This document shows positions 9,045-15,701 of a DNA stretch of 16,695 nt, piece after piece. Below the pieces are notes generated by a model. That model saw only the letters and a program-made list of their open reading frames with translations, ran no database searches and was not told the DNA's origin. The stretch's first letter is position 1. The number at the start of each line of letters is the position of its first letter. The DNA is from Chloroflexota bacterium (GTDB lineage Bacteria > Chloroflexota > Ktedonobacteria > Ktedonobacterales > Ktedonobacteraceae). The position numbers and the translations under genes were made by a program. The stretch covers positions 1 to 16,695 of the forward strand of contig CADDYT010000142.1 in NCBI GenBank assembly GCA_902810755.1, given 5' to 3'.

Positions 9045-9987
9045 TTGCCATGCTGTAGTTTTGCGCGCCATCGACGGCGTAGACCAGCAGCGTATGCGCG
9101 CCGGGGGCAAGGGAACGCAGGTCGAGCGAAAGAGAGGAACCGCTGGCGAGCAACTGCCCGTTGTCGGGATGATCGAGAAACCACGTGAGGCGCACCACCC
9201 CCACGCTGCTCCCGGCAAAGGCCCGGCCCTGCAACAGCCAGGGGTGAGCGGCGTCACGGCTGACGGTCAGGCGCAGGTGCGGGGGCTGTGTGGCGAGCGG
9301 CGCGCCCGTGTAGGGGTTCCACGGCGCCGGAGCCAGAAACTCCTGCACCGAAATGCTGCCATATGCCCTGTCCGCCACCACAGCAATACCCACCAGCGTC
9401 AGCGCCGGGGTGAGGATAGTGGCACGGTGAAGACAGTTCTCTGCCGCATCATCGTACATATATTCATAGATGGCTCCCGCGCCCGGCACCGGGTTGCCCG
9501 CCAGGTTTTCCGCCGCGAGCCGGTAGTGACCGGAAAGCGCGGGGTTGGCGGCAAGACGCTGCGTAAACGTTCCCCCGATAGGGCTGGTGTGCGAGAAAAA
9601 GTGCAGGTCGCGCATCTGCCTGCTATAATTGAGCGCCATCTGCGCCAGATTCGCGTCCTCGCGCAGCGGGGGAAGCCCGCGCGCCCGGCGTTCAAGATTC
9701 ACCAGCACCCATTGCTGCTGTGCGGGGTCAGACTGGTAAAAGCGCAGCGGCAACTTCAACGGCGGCAACCCCGCCAGCGCGCGCGCGTGATTGAGCGCGG
9801 CAATCGCATCATGCGTGCTGCCCGTCGCTCGATAATCGGGAACGGCAGGAATATCAACGCATCCCGACAACAGGGCCGAGGCCAGCGATTGACGGATACC
9901 AAGATACACTCCGATTTCCCCTGCCAGCACGATCATTGCCAGTACAACCATTACCCATCCTGGCCATAACCATTGCCGCCAGCGCAT
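9013..9987 (-). CDS. Membrane-anchored CAP (SCP/PR-1) domain protein
   Basis: About 324 residues with the chosen start. Residues roughly 10-30 (WVMVVLAMIVLAG) form one membrane helix or uncleaved signal anchor. A CAP domain follows, with NLERRARGLPPLREDANLA, SRQMRDLHFFSHTSP, RLAAENLAG and a late VGIAVV. A C-terminal segment of about 90 residues (LRLTVSRDA to the end, with LDLRSLAPGAHTLLVYAVDG) looks like an Ig-like beta-sandwich. The domains are probably outside the membrane; bacterial CAP protein functions are mostly unknown. The ATG at 9985-9987 has GAGAGG about 8 nt upstream. The frame extends to ATGs at 10041 and 10140, but the longest form would run across the grpE promoter and operator, so the short form is preferred. 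It converges on the GNAT gene with a 32-nt overlap. Confidence 0.82.
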   Translation of the reverse strand: MRWRQWLWPGWVMVVLAMIVLAGEIGVYLGIRQSLASALLSGCVDIPAVPDYRATGSTHDAIAALNHARALAGLPPLKLPLRFYQSDPAQQQWVLVNLERRARGLPPLREDANLAQMALNYSRQMRDLHFFSHTSPIGGTFTQRLAANPALSGHYRLAAENLAGNPVPGAGAIYEYMYDDAAENCLHRATILTPALTLVGIAVVADRAYGSISVQEFLAPAPWNPYTGAPLATQPPHLRLTVSRDAAHPWLLQGRAFAGSSVGVVRLTWFLDHPDNGQLLASGSSLSLDLRSLAPGAHTLLVYAVDGAQNYSMATMRFLADPAG

Positions 9988-10117
9988 CACACTTGCCTCT
10001 CTATCTTCATCTATTGCTACGATGAACCTCTTCTCATTCATCCATTTATCTTCACTGATTGTATCGACAGGAACAGGTGGTCTGATAAGGGAATGGGTAC
10101 CACAGGTCGCCAGAAAT

Positions 10118-10147
10118 CTTGACAGGGAGCGACTCAACATTTATACT
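10118..10147 (+). promoter_or_regulatory. grpE operon promoter overlapping a HAIR-like HspR operator
   Basis: TTGACA (10119-10124) and TATACT (10142-10147) are separated by exactly 17 nt, a near-consensus sigma70 promoter about 100 nt before grpE. Overlapping it, 10118-10138 reads CTTGACA-N7-ACTCAAC. The HspR-associated inverted repeat is CTTGAGT-N7-ACTCAAG, so 11 of 14 positions match with the correct spacing. Since hspR is the third gene of this operon, autorepression released on heat shock is the natural reading. The site and the downstream regulator support each other. Confidence 0.82.
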
Positions 10148-10247
10148 GGATAGACCATAAAGTCTGGCAAGACCGACCGAAATTGCATTTCAGTCAATCA
10201 ATCAATCGTATCATCACCGGTGGTGCGGATAAGGAGCAAACGTTCTG

Positions 10248-10874
10248 ATGGCAGAAGAATCTCAGGAAGTGACAGAAACACAGGCACAGCAGGAACAGCA
10301 AATAGAACAGGCACAGCAAGCAGGACAGGAAAATGGAACGGCGCAGGCTGCTGGCGTGACGAGCGAGAAGGATACCCTGATTGCCCAGCTGGAGGCACAG
10401 CTTTCGCAGGCCCGCCAGGAGGCCGCGGACAACTGGAATCGCTTCCTGCGCGAACGGGCCGAGATGGACAACTTCCGTAAGCGCCAGGAGCGGCTGATGG
10501 CCGACCGCGTGCTACAACAGAAGAAGGCGCTGCTGCAAAAACTGCTGGGCGTTCTCGATAATGTTGAGCGGGCGCTGGTCTACCAGGACACCCTGGATAA
10601 GCAGGGGTTACAGCAGGCGCTGCGCATGATGCAGTGGCAACTGAACGAGGTACTGCGCGGAGAAGGATTGACCCCGGTTCCCACCCTTGGTCAGCCCTTC
10701 AATCCCTACCTGCATGAGGCTATCGAAGCCGTTGAGAACAGCGACCAGCCGGAGGGGACGATCGTGGAGGAGGTGCAGAAGGGCTACCTGATGGGCGATG
10801 ACACCCTGCGCCCGGCCCGCGTCAAAGTCAGCAGTGGCAACAACAATATTGTAGAGTCACAACCGCAGGAATAA
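10248..10874 (+). CDS. grpE: GrpE nucleotide exchange factor
   Basis: GrpE releases ADP from DnaK and so resets the Hsp70 cycle. The 208-residue protein has a Gln/Glu-rich disordered N-terminus (about 1-40), a long coiled coil (about 42-95, [20 protein letters not shown] followed by [13 protein letters not shown]), and a C-terminal beta domain ending [30 protein letters not shown] and [12 protein letters not shown] are the usual GrpE signature. AAGGAG lies 11 nt before the ATG. It is the first gene after the HAIR promoter; dnaJ follows after 20 nt. dnaK, often first in such operons, is not here, so the Hsp70 partner must be encoded elsewhere. Confidence 0.96.
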   Translation: MAEESQEVTETQAQQEQQIEQAQQAGQENGTAQAAGVTSEKDTLIAQLEAQLSQARQEAADNWNRFLRERAEMDNFRKRQERLMADRVLQQKKALLQKLLGVLDNVERALVYQDTLDKQGLQQALRMMQWQLNEVLRGEGLTPVPTLGQPFNPYLHEAIEAVENSDQPEGTIVEEVQKGYLMGDDTLRPARVKVSSGNNNIVESQPQE

Positions 10875-10894
10875 GGCCAGAAAAGAGCTGGGAT

Positions 10895-11914
10895 ATGGAA
10901 TATAAAGATTATTATAAGATCCTGGGTGTGGCGCGCGGGGCCAGCGCCGACGAGATCAAACAGGCATTTCGCAGGCTCGCTCGCAAGTATCACCCCGACG
11001 TGAATCCCGGCGATAAGAAAGCGGAAGCGAAGTTCAAGGAGATCAACGAGGCTTACGAGGTTCTTTCCGATCCCCAGAAACGCCGCCAGTACGACCTGCT
11101 CGGTTCCAACTGGCAGCAGTTTGCGCAGGGAGCCGGGCGGGCAGGACGCGGCGGCTCGCCCTTTGACTTCGCGGGCGCAGGCGGCAGCGGTTTCTCCGAT
11201 TTCTTCGAGATGCTTTTCGGGCGGGCGGCTCAACAGGCGCAGTCGAGCGCGGGCGCACATACGGGCGGTATGCGCGAAGAAAGCTTCCGGCGGCCACGCA
11301 CGGGCGAGAACATTGAACAGCCGGTGGAGGTAAGCTTACAGGAGGCATACAGCGGAGGGAGCCGCAACTTCAACATCCAGTCAATGGTTCCCTGCACCGC
11401 CTGCCAGGGGAAAGGCGAGCTGGTCGGCAGGACGTGCGCAAGCTGCCAGGGGCAGGGCCTGTTGCCGAAGAATAAACGCATCCAGGTCAAGATACCGCCC
11501 GGCGTGGATAACGGCTCCCGCATCCGCGTTGCCGGTGAAGGCCAGCCCGGCAGCAACGGCGGGCCGCGCGGCGATCTTTACTTTGTCATCACCGTCAAAC
11601 CAGACCCGCTCTACGAACGCAAAGGCGATGATCTCTATACCGATGTCGATGTTGAGCTGGTCACGGCCATTCTCGGCGGTGAGGTCGCTGTGCCGGTGCC
11701 GGATGGTCGCAAGCTGGCGCTGAAGATTCCGCCGGAGACGCAGAACGGAACGGTTTTCCGTCTTGGCGGCAAGGGTATGCCGCGCCTGCGCGGCGAGGGC
11801 AGCGGCAACCTCTATGCTCGTGTCAAAGTGGTTTTACCCATGCATCTTTCCAGCGAGGAGCGCGCTCTCTTTGAACAACTCGCCCGCACTCGCGGCAGTG
11901 AAGTTCATTCATAG
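10895..11914 (+). CDS. dnaJ: DnaJ/Hsp40 co-chaperone with reduced zinc finger
   Basis: DnaJ delivers clients to DnaK and stimulates its ATPase. The 339-residue protein has a J domain (1-70) with the HPD tripeptide at 33-35, a Gly/Phe-rich linker with [20 protein letters not shown] (about 88-107), and two C-terminal beta domains ([44 protein letters not shown]-like [16 protein letters not shown]). The central zinc region has only two CxxCxGxG repeats, Cys167/170 and Cys181/184, instead of four. That would bind one zinc and makes it intermediate between classical DnaJ and CbpA-type proteins. It sits between grpE and hspR. The symbol follows this context; it could also be called cbpA-like. Confidence 0.92.
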   Translation: MEYKDYYKILGVARGASADEIKQAFRRLARKYHPDVNPGDKKAEAKFKEINEAYEVLSDPQKRRQYDLLGSNWQQFAQGAGRAGRGGSPFDFAGAGGSGFSDFFEMLFGRAAQQAQSSAGAHTGGMREESFRRPRTGENIEQPVEVSLQEAYSGGSRNFNIQSMVPCTACQGKGELVGRTCASCQGQGLLPKNKRIQVKIPPGVDNGSRIRVAGEGQPGSNGGPRGDLYFVITVKPDPLYERKGDDLYTDVDVELVTAILGGEVAVPVPDGRKLALKIPPETQNGTVFRLGGKGMPRLRGEGSGNLYARVKVVLPMHLSSEERALFEQLARTRGSEVHS

Positions 11915-11952
11915 ACCAGGACGCGACGGCCTCATTCACCAGAGAAGGGAGA

Positions 11953-12360
11953 GTGAAAGCAAGGGTGCCAGAAAAATCTGAGGGAGCATGGTATATCATC
12001 AGTGTGGCGGCTCAGAAAGCCGAGGTGCATGAGCAGACACTGCGCCACTACGAGCGCCTGGGCCTCATCACGCCTGCCCGCAAAGGCGAGAGTCCGCACA
12101 GCCCGCGCCTCTATTCCGACCGCGACATCGAGCGCGTCGTGCAAATCCGCCGCCTGATGCGCGACCTCGGCGTCAATCTCGCCGGCGTCGAAGCAATCCT
12201 GCACATGAAAGACCGCATGGAGGAGATGCAGGAGCAGATGGAACGCGAGATCGAGCAACTCCAGATGCAGCACGCTATGGAGACCCGCCGCCTCAAAGAG
12301 ATCATCGAACGCCTCCAGCGCGGCTCCTCCTCCTCAACCCCGCCGCCATCATTACCGTAA
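11953..12360 (+). CDS. hspR: HspR, MerR-family heat-shock repressor
   Basis: A 135-residue MerR-family protein. YIISVAAQKAEVHEQTLRHY (about 14-33) followed by ERLGLITPAR is the winged-helix DNA-binding part, and RLYSDRDIERVVQIRRL plus LGVNLAGVEAILHM match HspR of actinobacteria (recalled YVISVAAQLSGLHPQTLRQY and GINLAGIKRII). The C-terminal part (about 84-123) is a Met/Glu/Gln-rich coiled coil. HspR binds HAIR sites with DnaK as co-repressor; a HAIR-like site lies on the promoter of this operon. A GTG at 11953 directly after GAAGGGAGA is used as start; an in-frame GTG at 11965 is possible, and the ATG at 11988 is out of frame. It begins 38 nt after dnaJ. Confidence 0.92.
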   Translation: MKARVPEKSEGAWYIISVAAQKAEVHEQTLRHYERLGLITPARKGESPHSPRLYSDRDIERVVQIRRLMRDLGVNLAGVEAILHMKDRMEEMQEQMEREIEQLQMQHAMETRRLKEIIERLQRGSSSSTPPPSLP

Positions 12361-12388
12361 AAAGAAGTAGCTCGAAACCTGTCACGTA

Positions 12389-12457
12389 GAGCGGGAGCGA
12401 AGTATCCGATGTGGGCCATCCTTGACAGGTTGGCGCGGATACTTTGCTCCCGCTCTG
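12389..12457. repeat. Palindrome between hspR and the MFS gene (family A, AGCGAAG type)
   Basis: Arms 12389-12409 and 12437-12457 are 21-bp inverted repeats with one mismatch, which is a G-U pair in RNA. Flanking bases extend the similarity imperfectly. The left half aligns with the purC-purF palindrome (shared TGTCA, GAGCG, GAGCGAAG and GCCATC blocks). It lies between convergent hspR (+) and the transporter gene (-), where it might serve both transcripts, but there is no T-run. Confidence 0.75.
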
Positions 12458-12494
12458 TATGATATGTCAGCGCGAGTCTCTCAGCGCAGGTTAT

Positions 12495-13976
12495 TTACGG
12501 CAAGACAGGCACCTGCTCCGCTTTCACATCGGCGATTTTATGCTCGCCGGAAATCTCTTCGAGGGAACGCTGGTTCGGCTCCGGCAGGGTGAAGAAGGTC
12601 AGCACCAGGCCAATCAACGAGACAACGGCGGCGGCGGCCATCGCGCCGGGCAGGTGGAATGTGGCCAGCAGGTAGGGAAAGGCGAAGGCGCCGATAAACG
12701 CGCCAACCTTACCGAGGGCCGCTGCCAGGCCATGTGCCGATGAGCGCACCATCACCGGGAAGATTTCCGCCGGGTAGACAAAGGTCGTCACGTTCGGCCC
12801 GAACTCGGTGAAGAAGTAGCTCAGGCCGTAGATCAGCAGGAAGGGCAGCGTGATCGTCGTCAGCGCCGGAGCGATGGCCAGCGAGCCGTAGGCCAGGGCC
12901 ATCATAGCGAAGCCAACACACTGAATCCACCTGCGCCCCAGTTTGTCGATGGTGAAGGCGGCAATGATGTAGCCGGGCAGCGCGGCAACCACAAAGATCA
13001 GCAGCGTATAGACCATATTGGTCACGAGGTTCGAGTGCGGGTTGAGCGACTTGAGGACCAGCGGGCTGGAAATGGTGGTGCCGTAGTAGGCGATGTCCAG
13101 CAGGAACCATGCGCCAGCTGCGCCGATCAGCCAGCGCAGGTAGCGCGATGTGAACAGGAGCTTAAGCGATGACTTTTTGCCCCCGTTTGTCTTGCTCTTC
13201 GTCGCAACCTTCTGCGCGCTTCCGTTGCTCTTACCATTGCCGTTCTGCTTCGTCACCATATCAATGGTGCGGCTGGCGCCCTCAAGGTCACCCTGCATGG
13301 TGAGGGCGAAGCGCGGCGTCTCGGCGATTTGCCGCCGCAGGTAGAAGGTAGCCAGGGCGGGAACCGCGCCCAGGCCAAGCATGATACGCCAGACCAGATC
13401 GTGGTTCAGCCCGCTCACCAGCAGGAGAATGGCCACCAGCGGCCCGCAGATCAGGCCCACGCCCTGCATCGAGAAGACGAAGGTAATCAGCTTGCCGCGA
13501 TCTCGCCGGTTGGCGTACTCGCTCATCAAGGTCGCGCTGAGCGGGTAATCGCCGCCGATGCCCAGGCCCAGGATAAAGCGGAAGATCAGGAGCCAGACGA
13601 CGCCGGGAGAGAGGGCCGAGGCAATGGCGCCGCAGGCCAGCACAATCAAGGTATAGCCATAGATCGACCGCCGCCCCACATAATCCGCCAGCCGCCCGAA
13701 GAGGACCGACCCCAGTGCGGCGGCGATCAGCGATGTGCTGCCGATAAGAGAAATTTCCAGGGAAGTCAGGTGCCAGATGGGAGTCAAAACTGCCAGCGCA
13801 ACCCCGATAATAAACAGGTCATAGGCGTCAGTGAAGAAGCCCATACCGGAAGTTAACAACGCCTTTACATGAAAGCCCGAAACGGAACTGGCATCCAGCC
13901 TGGCGAGGATGGCTTCCGCCGACGCGACCGCGTCCCCCTCATGCAGAGAGGCCGGGCGTTTATCTTCAGCTAACAT
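12495..13976 (-). CDS. Pho84-like major facilitator transporter, probable phosphate:H+ symporter
   Basis: A 493-residue membrane protein with about 12 predicted helices in two halves, joined by a long charged cytoplasmic loop (about 225-275, rich in Lys, Asn and Gly). GMGFFTDAYDLFIIG near 45-59 and GLGIGGDYPLSATLMSEYAN near 137-156 are close to the signatures of the phosphate:H+ symporter family (yeast Pho84, plant Pht1). GRLADYVGRRS and DKLGRRW are the usual facilitator loop motifs. Substrate assignment to phosphate rests on these motifs and on a PhoP-box-like array upstream; other MFS substrates cannot be excluded. AAGGAG lies 6 nt before the ATG. The gene converges on hspR, with a family A palindrome between them. 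Confidence 0.88.
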   Translation of the reverse strand: MLAEDKRPASLHEGDAVASAEAILARLDASSVSGFHVKALLTSGMGFFTDAYDLFIIGVALAVLTPIWHLTSLEISLIGSTSLIAAALGSVLFGRLADYVGRRSIYGYTLIVLACGAIASALSPGVVWLLIFRFILGLGIGGDYPLSATLMSEYANRRDRGKLITFVFSMQGVGLICGPLVAILLLVSGLNHDLVWRIMLGLGAVPALATFYLRRQIAETPRFALTMQGDLEGASRTIDMVTKQNGNGKSNGSAQKVATKSKTNGGKKSSLKLLFTSRYLRWLIGAAGAWFLLDIAYYGTTISSPLVLKSLNPHSNLVTNMVYTLLIFVVAALPGYIIAAFTIDKLGRRWIQCVGFAMMALAYGSLAIAPALTTITLPFLLIYGLSYFFTEFGPNVTTFVYPAEIFPVMVRSSAHGLAAALGKVGAFIGAFAFPYLLATFHLPGAMAAAAVVSLIGLVLTFFTLPEPNQRSLEEISGEHKIADVKAEQVPVLP

Positions 13977-14034
13977 ACAATCTCCTTGCTTCAGGGATAT
14001 GTTTCTTACACATATTTCTTCTCTCTACCAGAAT

Positions 14035-14103
14035 CGTATAGCTCGTTTGTTATGGGAGTGTTAAATAGAGGTTAATTCCTTTTTATCTCTCAGTTAAAAC
14101 TTG
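14035..14103 (-). promoter_or_regulatory. PhoP-box-like array and -10 for the phosphate transporter gene
   Basis: On the - strand, 14103 to 14049 splits into five consecutive 11-bp units of four variable bases plus a 7-mer: TTTTAAC, AGATAAA, AATTAAC, ATTTAAC, CCATAAC. TATACG follows 8 nt later (14040-14035), about 60 nt before the transporter ATG. Direct TTAACA-like repeats at 11-bp period are the form of PhoP boxes in Gram-positive bacteria. A very similar array precedes pstS. No phoPR genes lie in the window. Confidence 0.68.
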
Positions 14104-14125
14104 CTGAGAAAGGAGGAACCGGGTC

Positions 14126-14196
14126 ATCACAACAGGAAGAAGCGACCGACTCTGTCACGCAGCGTGACAGGGCCGGTCGCTTCTTCCTGTTGTGAT
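14126..14196. repeat. Long hairpin-forming palindrome between the phosphatase and transporter genes
   Basis: Arms 14126-14148 and 14174-14196 form a perfect 23-bp stem. After a small internal loop, 14152-14159 and 14163-14170 (CTGTCACG / CGTGACAG) add 8 bp around a 3-nt loop. It begins 5 nt after the phosphatase stop on the - strand. It could end or protect that transcript, but no T-run follows. Its sequence is not clearly that of families A or B. Confidence 0.8.
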
Positions 14197-14201
14197 AAAT
14201 C

Positions 14202-14924
14202 CTATTCCGTCTTGATGGGGACGGTCGGTTGATCGCTGCCCGAGACCGGGCGCGGCCTCAGTTCTTGCCAGGGAATGCGTACAGGAGTATCGATGTCGCG
14301 CAGGTGAACATCATCATCATATTTTTTCAGCCGCCAGCGTCCCGGTCGGCCCGGCTCTCTGGACGGCGACTGCTGCCAGTGGGTGATAGAGGTATTGCGC
14401 GTCGAGAAGTGGGCCTGCGGGCCTTGCAGCGTACTCAGGCCAAAAAAGTAATAAAAAGAGCCTTCGATGATGCCGCCGTGACAGACGACGACGATGGTTT
14501 TGCCCTCATACTGGTGAGTGATACGGTAAAGCGCGCGGCCCATGCGCTGCATGAACTGCACCCAGCTCTCGCCGCCTGGCGCGATGGGCCTGAACGGGTC
14601 CTCCTCCGCGCTGACGATGCCGAAAGCCTCGCGTAATTGCGCTTCTGTCATGCCCTCGGCCTCGCCCACGCGCATCTCCTCCACCTCCTCGTCAAAGAGA
14701 ATGGGCAGCCCCAGCGCGGGCGCGATGATCTCCGCCGTTTCCTTTGCTCGCAGCAGCGTGCTGGAAATCAGCACATCGGCGGCGATCTCGCCCGTTCCCG
14801 CCAGTCGGTCGCGCAGATGCTCCGCCTGCGTCACCCCCAGCGGCGTCAACCCCAGATTGCCAATAACATGCTTCACCGCGCTTATCGACTCTCCATGCCG
14901 GATTAAGTACAGATTTGTCTTCAC
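14202..14924 (-). CDS. Histidine phosphatase superfamily protein (phosphoglycerate mutase-like)
   Basis: A 240-residue cytosolic protein with the complete histidine-phosphatase active site: LIRHGES with His10 (phosphohistidine), STLLRAKETAE with Arg59, EEMRVGEAEGM with Glu83 as likely acid, and VVVCHGG with His149. Members dephosphorylate sugar phosphates, nucleotides or phosphoglycerates; the substrate is not predictable. The last 60 or so residues (after HFSTRNTSITHW) are a basic and proline-rich extension of unknown role. The start is a GTG with AAGGAG 12 nt upstream. It sits between the Pho84-like transporter and pstS, so a role in phosphate scavenging is possible but inferred. No good promoter is visible directly upstream. 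Confidence 0.9.
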   Translation of the reverse strand: MKTNLYLIRHGESISAVKHVIGNLGLTPLGVTQAEHLRDRLAGTGEIAADVLISSTLLRAKETAEIIAPALGLPILFDEEVEEMRVGEAEGMTEAQLREAFGIVSAEEDPFRPIAPGGESWVQFMQRMGRALYRITHQYEGKTIVVVCHGGIIEGSFYYFFGLSTLQGPQAHFSTRNTSITHWQQSPSREPGRPGRWRLKKYDDDVHLRDIDTPVRIPWQELRPRPVSGSDQPTVPIKTE

Positions 14925-14976
14925 GTCTAAGTGGTCTCCTTATCTATTCTTCGTTACTCGTTGATCTCGCTCACAG

Positions 14977-15015
14977 AAAAAGGCCCTCCATCTTTATCAG
15001 GATAGAGGGGCCTTT
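14977..15015 (-). terminator. Rho-independent terminator on the - strand
   Basis: AAAGGCCCTC (14979-14988) pairs with GAGGGGCCTTT (15005-15015) with one bulged G, extended by a short inner stem. Read on the - strand, the stem is followed by TTTTT and then CTGTG. It lies 31 nt beyond the stop of the Uma2 remnant, on the same strand, and so ends that transcript before the phosphatase gene. Confidence 0.68.
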
Positions 15016-15045
15016 CTCGTTCCATTTTGAAAGAGGGATTTCATC

Positions 15046-15341
15046 TCAGGAGATACCCGCAAAAATCTGCTTAACCTCACCGTGAAATCCGGGAAGGAGA
15101 GGCGACTGCAACACATCGTTTTCATAGAGGGTATATTGTAGCTTGAGAAGAGCATTCTCACGCCGGTATACCTCCACATAACGCGCCTGCCAGCTCACAA
15201 TCCAGTATTCCAGCACACCGCGCTGTGGTGGTGCCGGTGGGGCTGTTTTGATATATACAATTCTCCATCGACGATTTCGTACCGCTTGCCGTCATCAGGC
15301 AACGCTTCCAGCTCCTGTGATGTCCAGCGCAAAGAAGCCAT
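15046..15341 (-). pseudogene. Uma2-family (restriction-endonuclease fold) gene, internally deleted and frameshifted
   Basis: The - strand from ATG 15341 reads MASLRWTSQELEALPDDGKR, then YEIVDGELYISKQPHRHHH, a normal Uma2 N-terminus. Around 15220-15229 the frame is lost. In the next frame it continues GVLEYWIVSWQARYVEVYRR, then YTLYENDVLQSPLLPGF and a TGA at 15046-15048, a normal Uma2 C-terminus. Intact Uma2 proteins have about 190 residues. Some 95 central residues, including the Asp and E-x-K type catalytic region, are missing, and the join is out of frame. AAAAGGAG lies upstream of the ATG, and a terminator follows. Recognition of the two halves is good; the deletion size is an estimate. 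Confidence 0.8.
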
Positions 15342-15394
15342 GTCTGCATCTGCTCCTTTTGCCAATTGCTCACCTCTTTCTCGCTTCTAGCCCC

Positions 15395-15400
15395 ATTATA
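15395..15400 (-). promoter_or_regulatory. Possible -10 of the Uma2 remnant
   Basis: TATAAT on the - strand lies 53 nt before the Uma2 ATG, in a suitable place for its promoter. No clear -35 is seen at 16-18 nt. It lies divergent from the pstS control region. Confidence 0.35.
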
Positions 15401-15479
15401 CATCATAGCCGCCCATCTGAGGAGACCAGGTATCCGGTGTTGGCCGTGTGAATTTTCTGGAACCTATCCCTTCAGGAAA

Positions 15480-15550
15480 GTTTAACAGAGATTTAACCGG
15501 CGTTAACGTATCCATAAAGCAAGGTTAATCCGGGGGTAGTAGTGTATAGA
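15480..15550 (+). promoter_or_regulatory. PhoP-box-like array and -10 for pstS
   Basis: From 15480 five units occur: GTTTAAC, ATTTAAC, GTTAAC, CCATAAA, GGTTAAT. Their TTAAC-like cores start at 15482, 15493, 15503, 15514 and 15525, with spacings of 11, 10, 11 and 11. TATAGA at 15545-15550 is the likely -10. The pattern and orientation match the array before the Pho84-like gene, including a degenerate CCATAA unit in both. Known PhoP boxes are tandem TTAACA-like repeats with this period. Confidence 0.72.
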
Positions 15551-15556
15551 TGTGAC

Positions 15557-15701
15557 GGAAAAGATGATAGATAAGACCGGAAGAGCGGTCATCCGTCTGA
15601 TAGTGTTTGTTTCTATACAGTTTGCTCATGCGAGCAGCAAGGGGCCGCGAGAGGCAGGGAGCAAAGGCCCCGCATATCATGCATCATCCCTGGGAGGATT
15701 T
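15557..15701 (+). promoter_or_regulatory. pstS leader with possible hairpins
   Basis: About 145 nt separate the predicted transcription start from the pstS ATG. Small stems can be drawn: GACCG/CGGTC, TGCTC/GAGCA (15623-15636), and GGGGCC/GGCCCC (15641-15671). GGGAGG sits just before the ATG. No known riboswitch is recognised. The frame upstream of the ATG is open but reads as non-protein sequence. Confidence 0.3.

Noticed and set aside
9061..9969. A 302-residue frame on the + strand opposite the CAP-domain gene
   Set aside because: The translation is Arg/Gln/Gly-rich without motifs; the - strand reading has clear CAP and membrane features.
10041..10140. N-terminal extension of the CAP-domain protein from ATG 10140
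   Set aside because: It has no Shine-Dalgarno site, lies over the HAIR operator and grpE promoter, and adds residues without recognisable features before the membrane helix.
13329..13856. A 175-residue frame on the + strand within the transporter gene
   Set aside because: Low-complexity Gln/Glu/Arg composition typical of an antisense shadow of a membrane protein gene.
15552..15701. Fifty-codon upstream extension of pstS
   Set aside because: A lipoprotein signal peptide with a good Shine-Dalgarno site begins at 15702; the extension reads as leader RNA starting at the -10 region.
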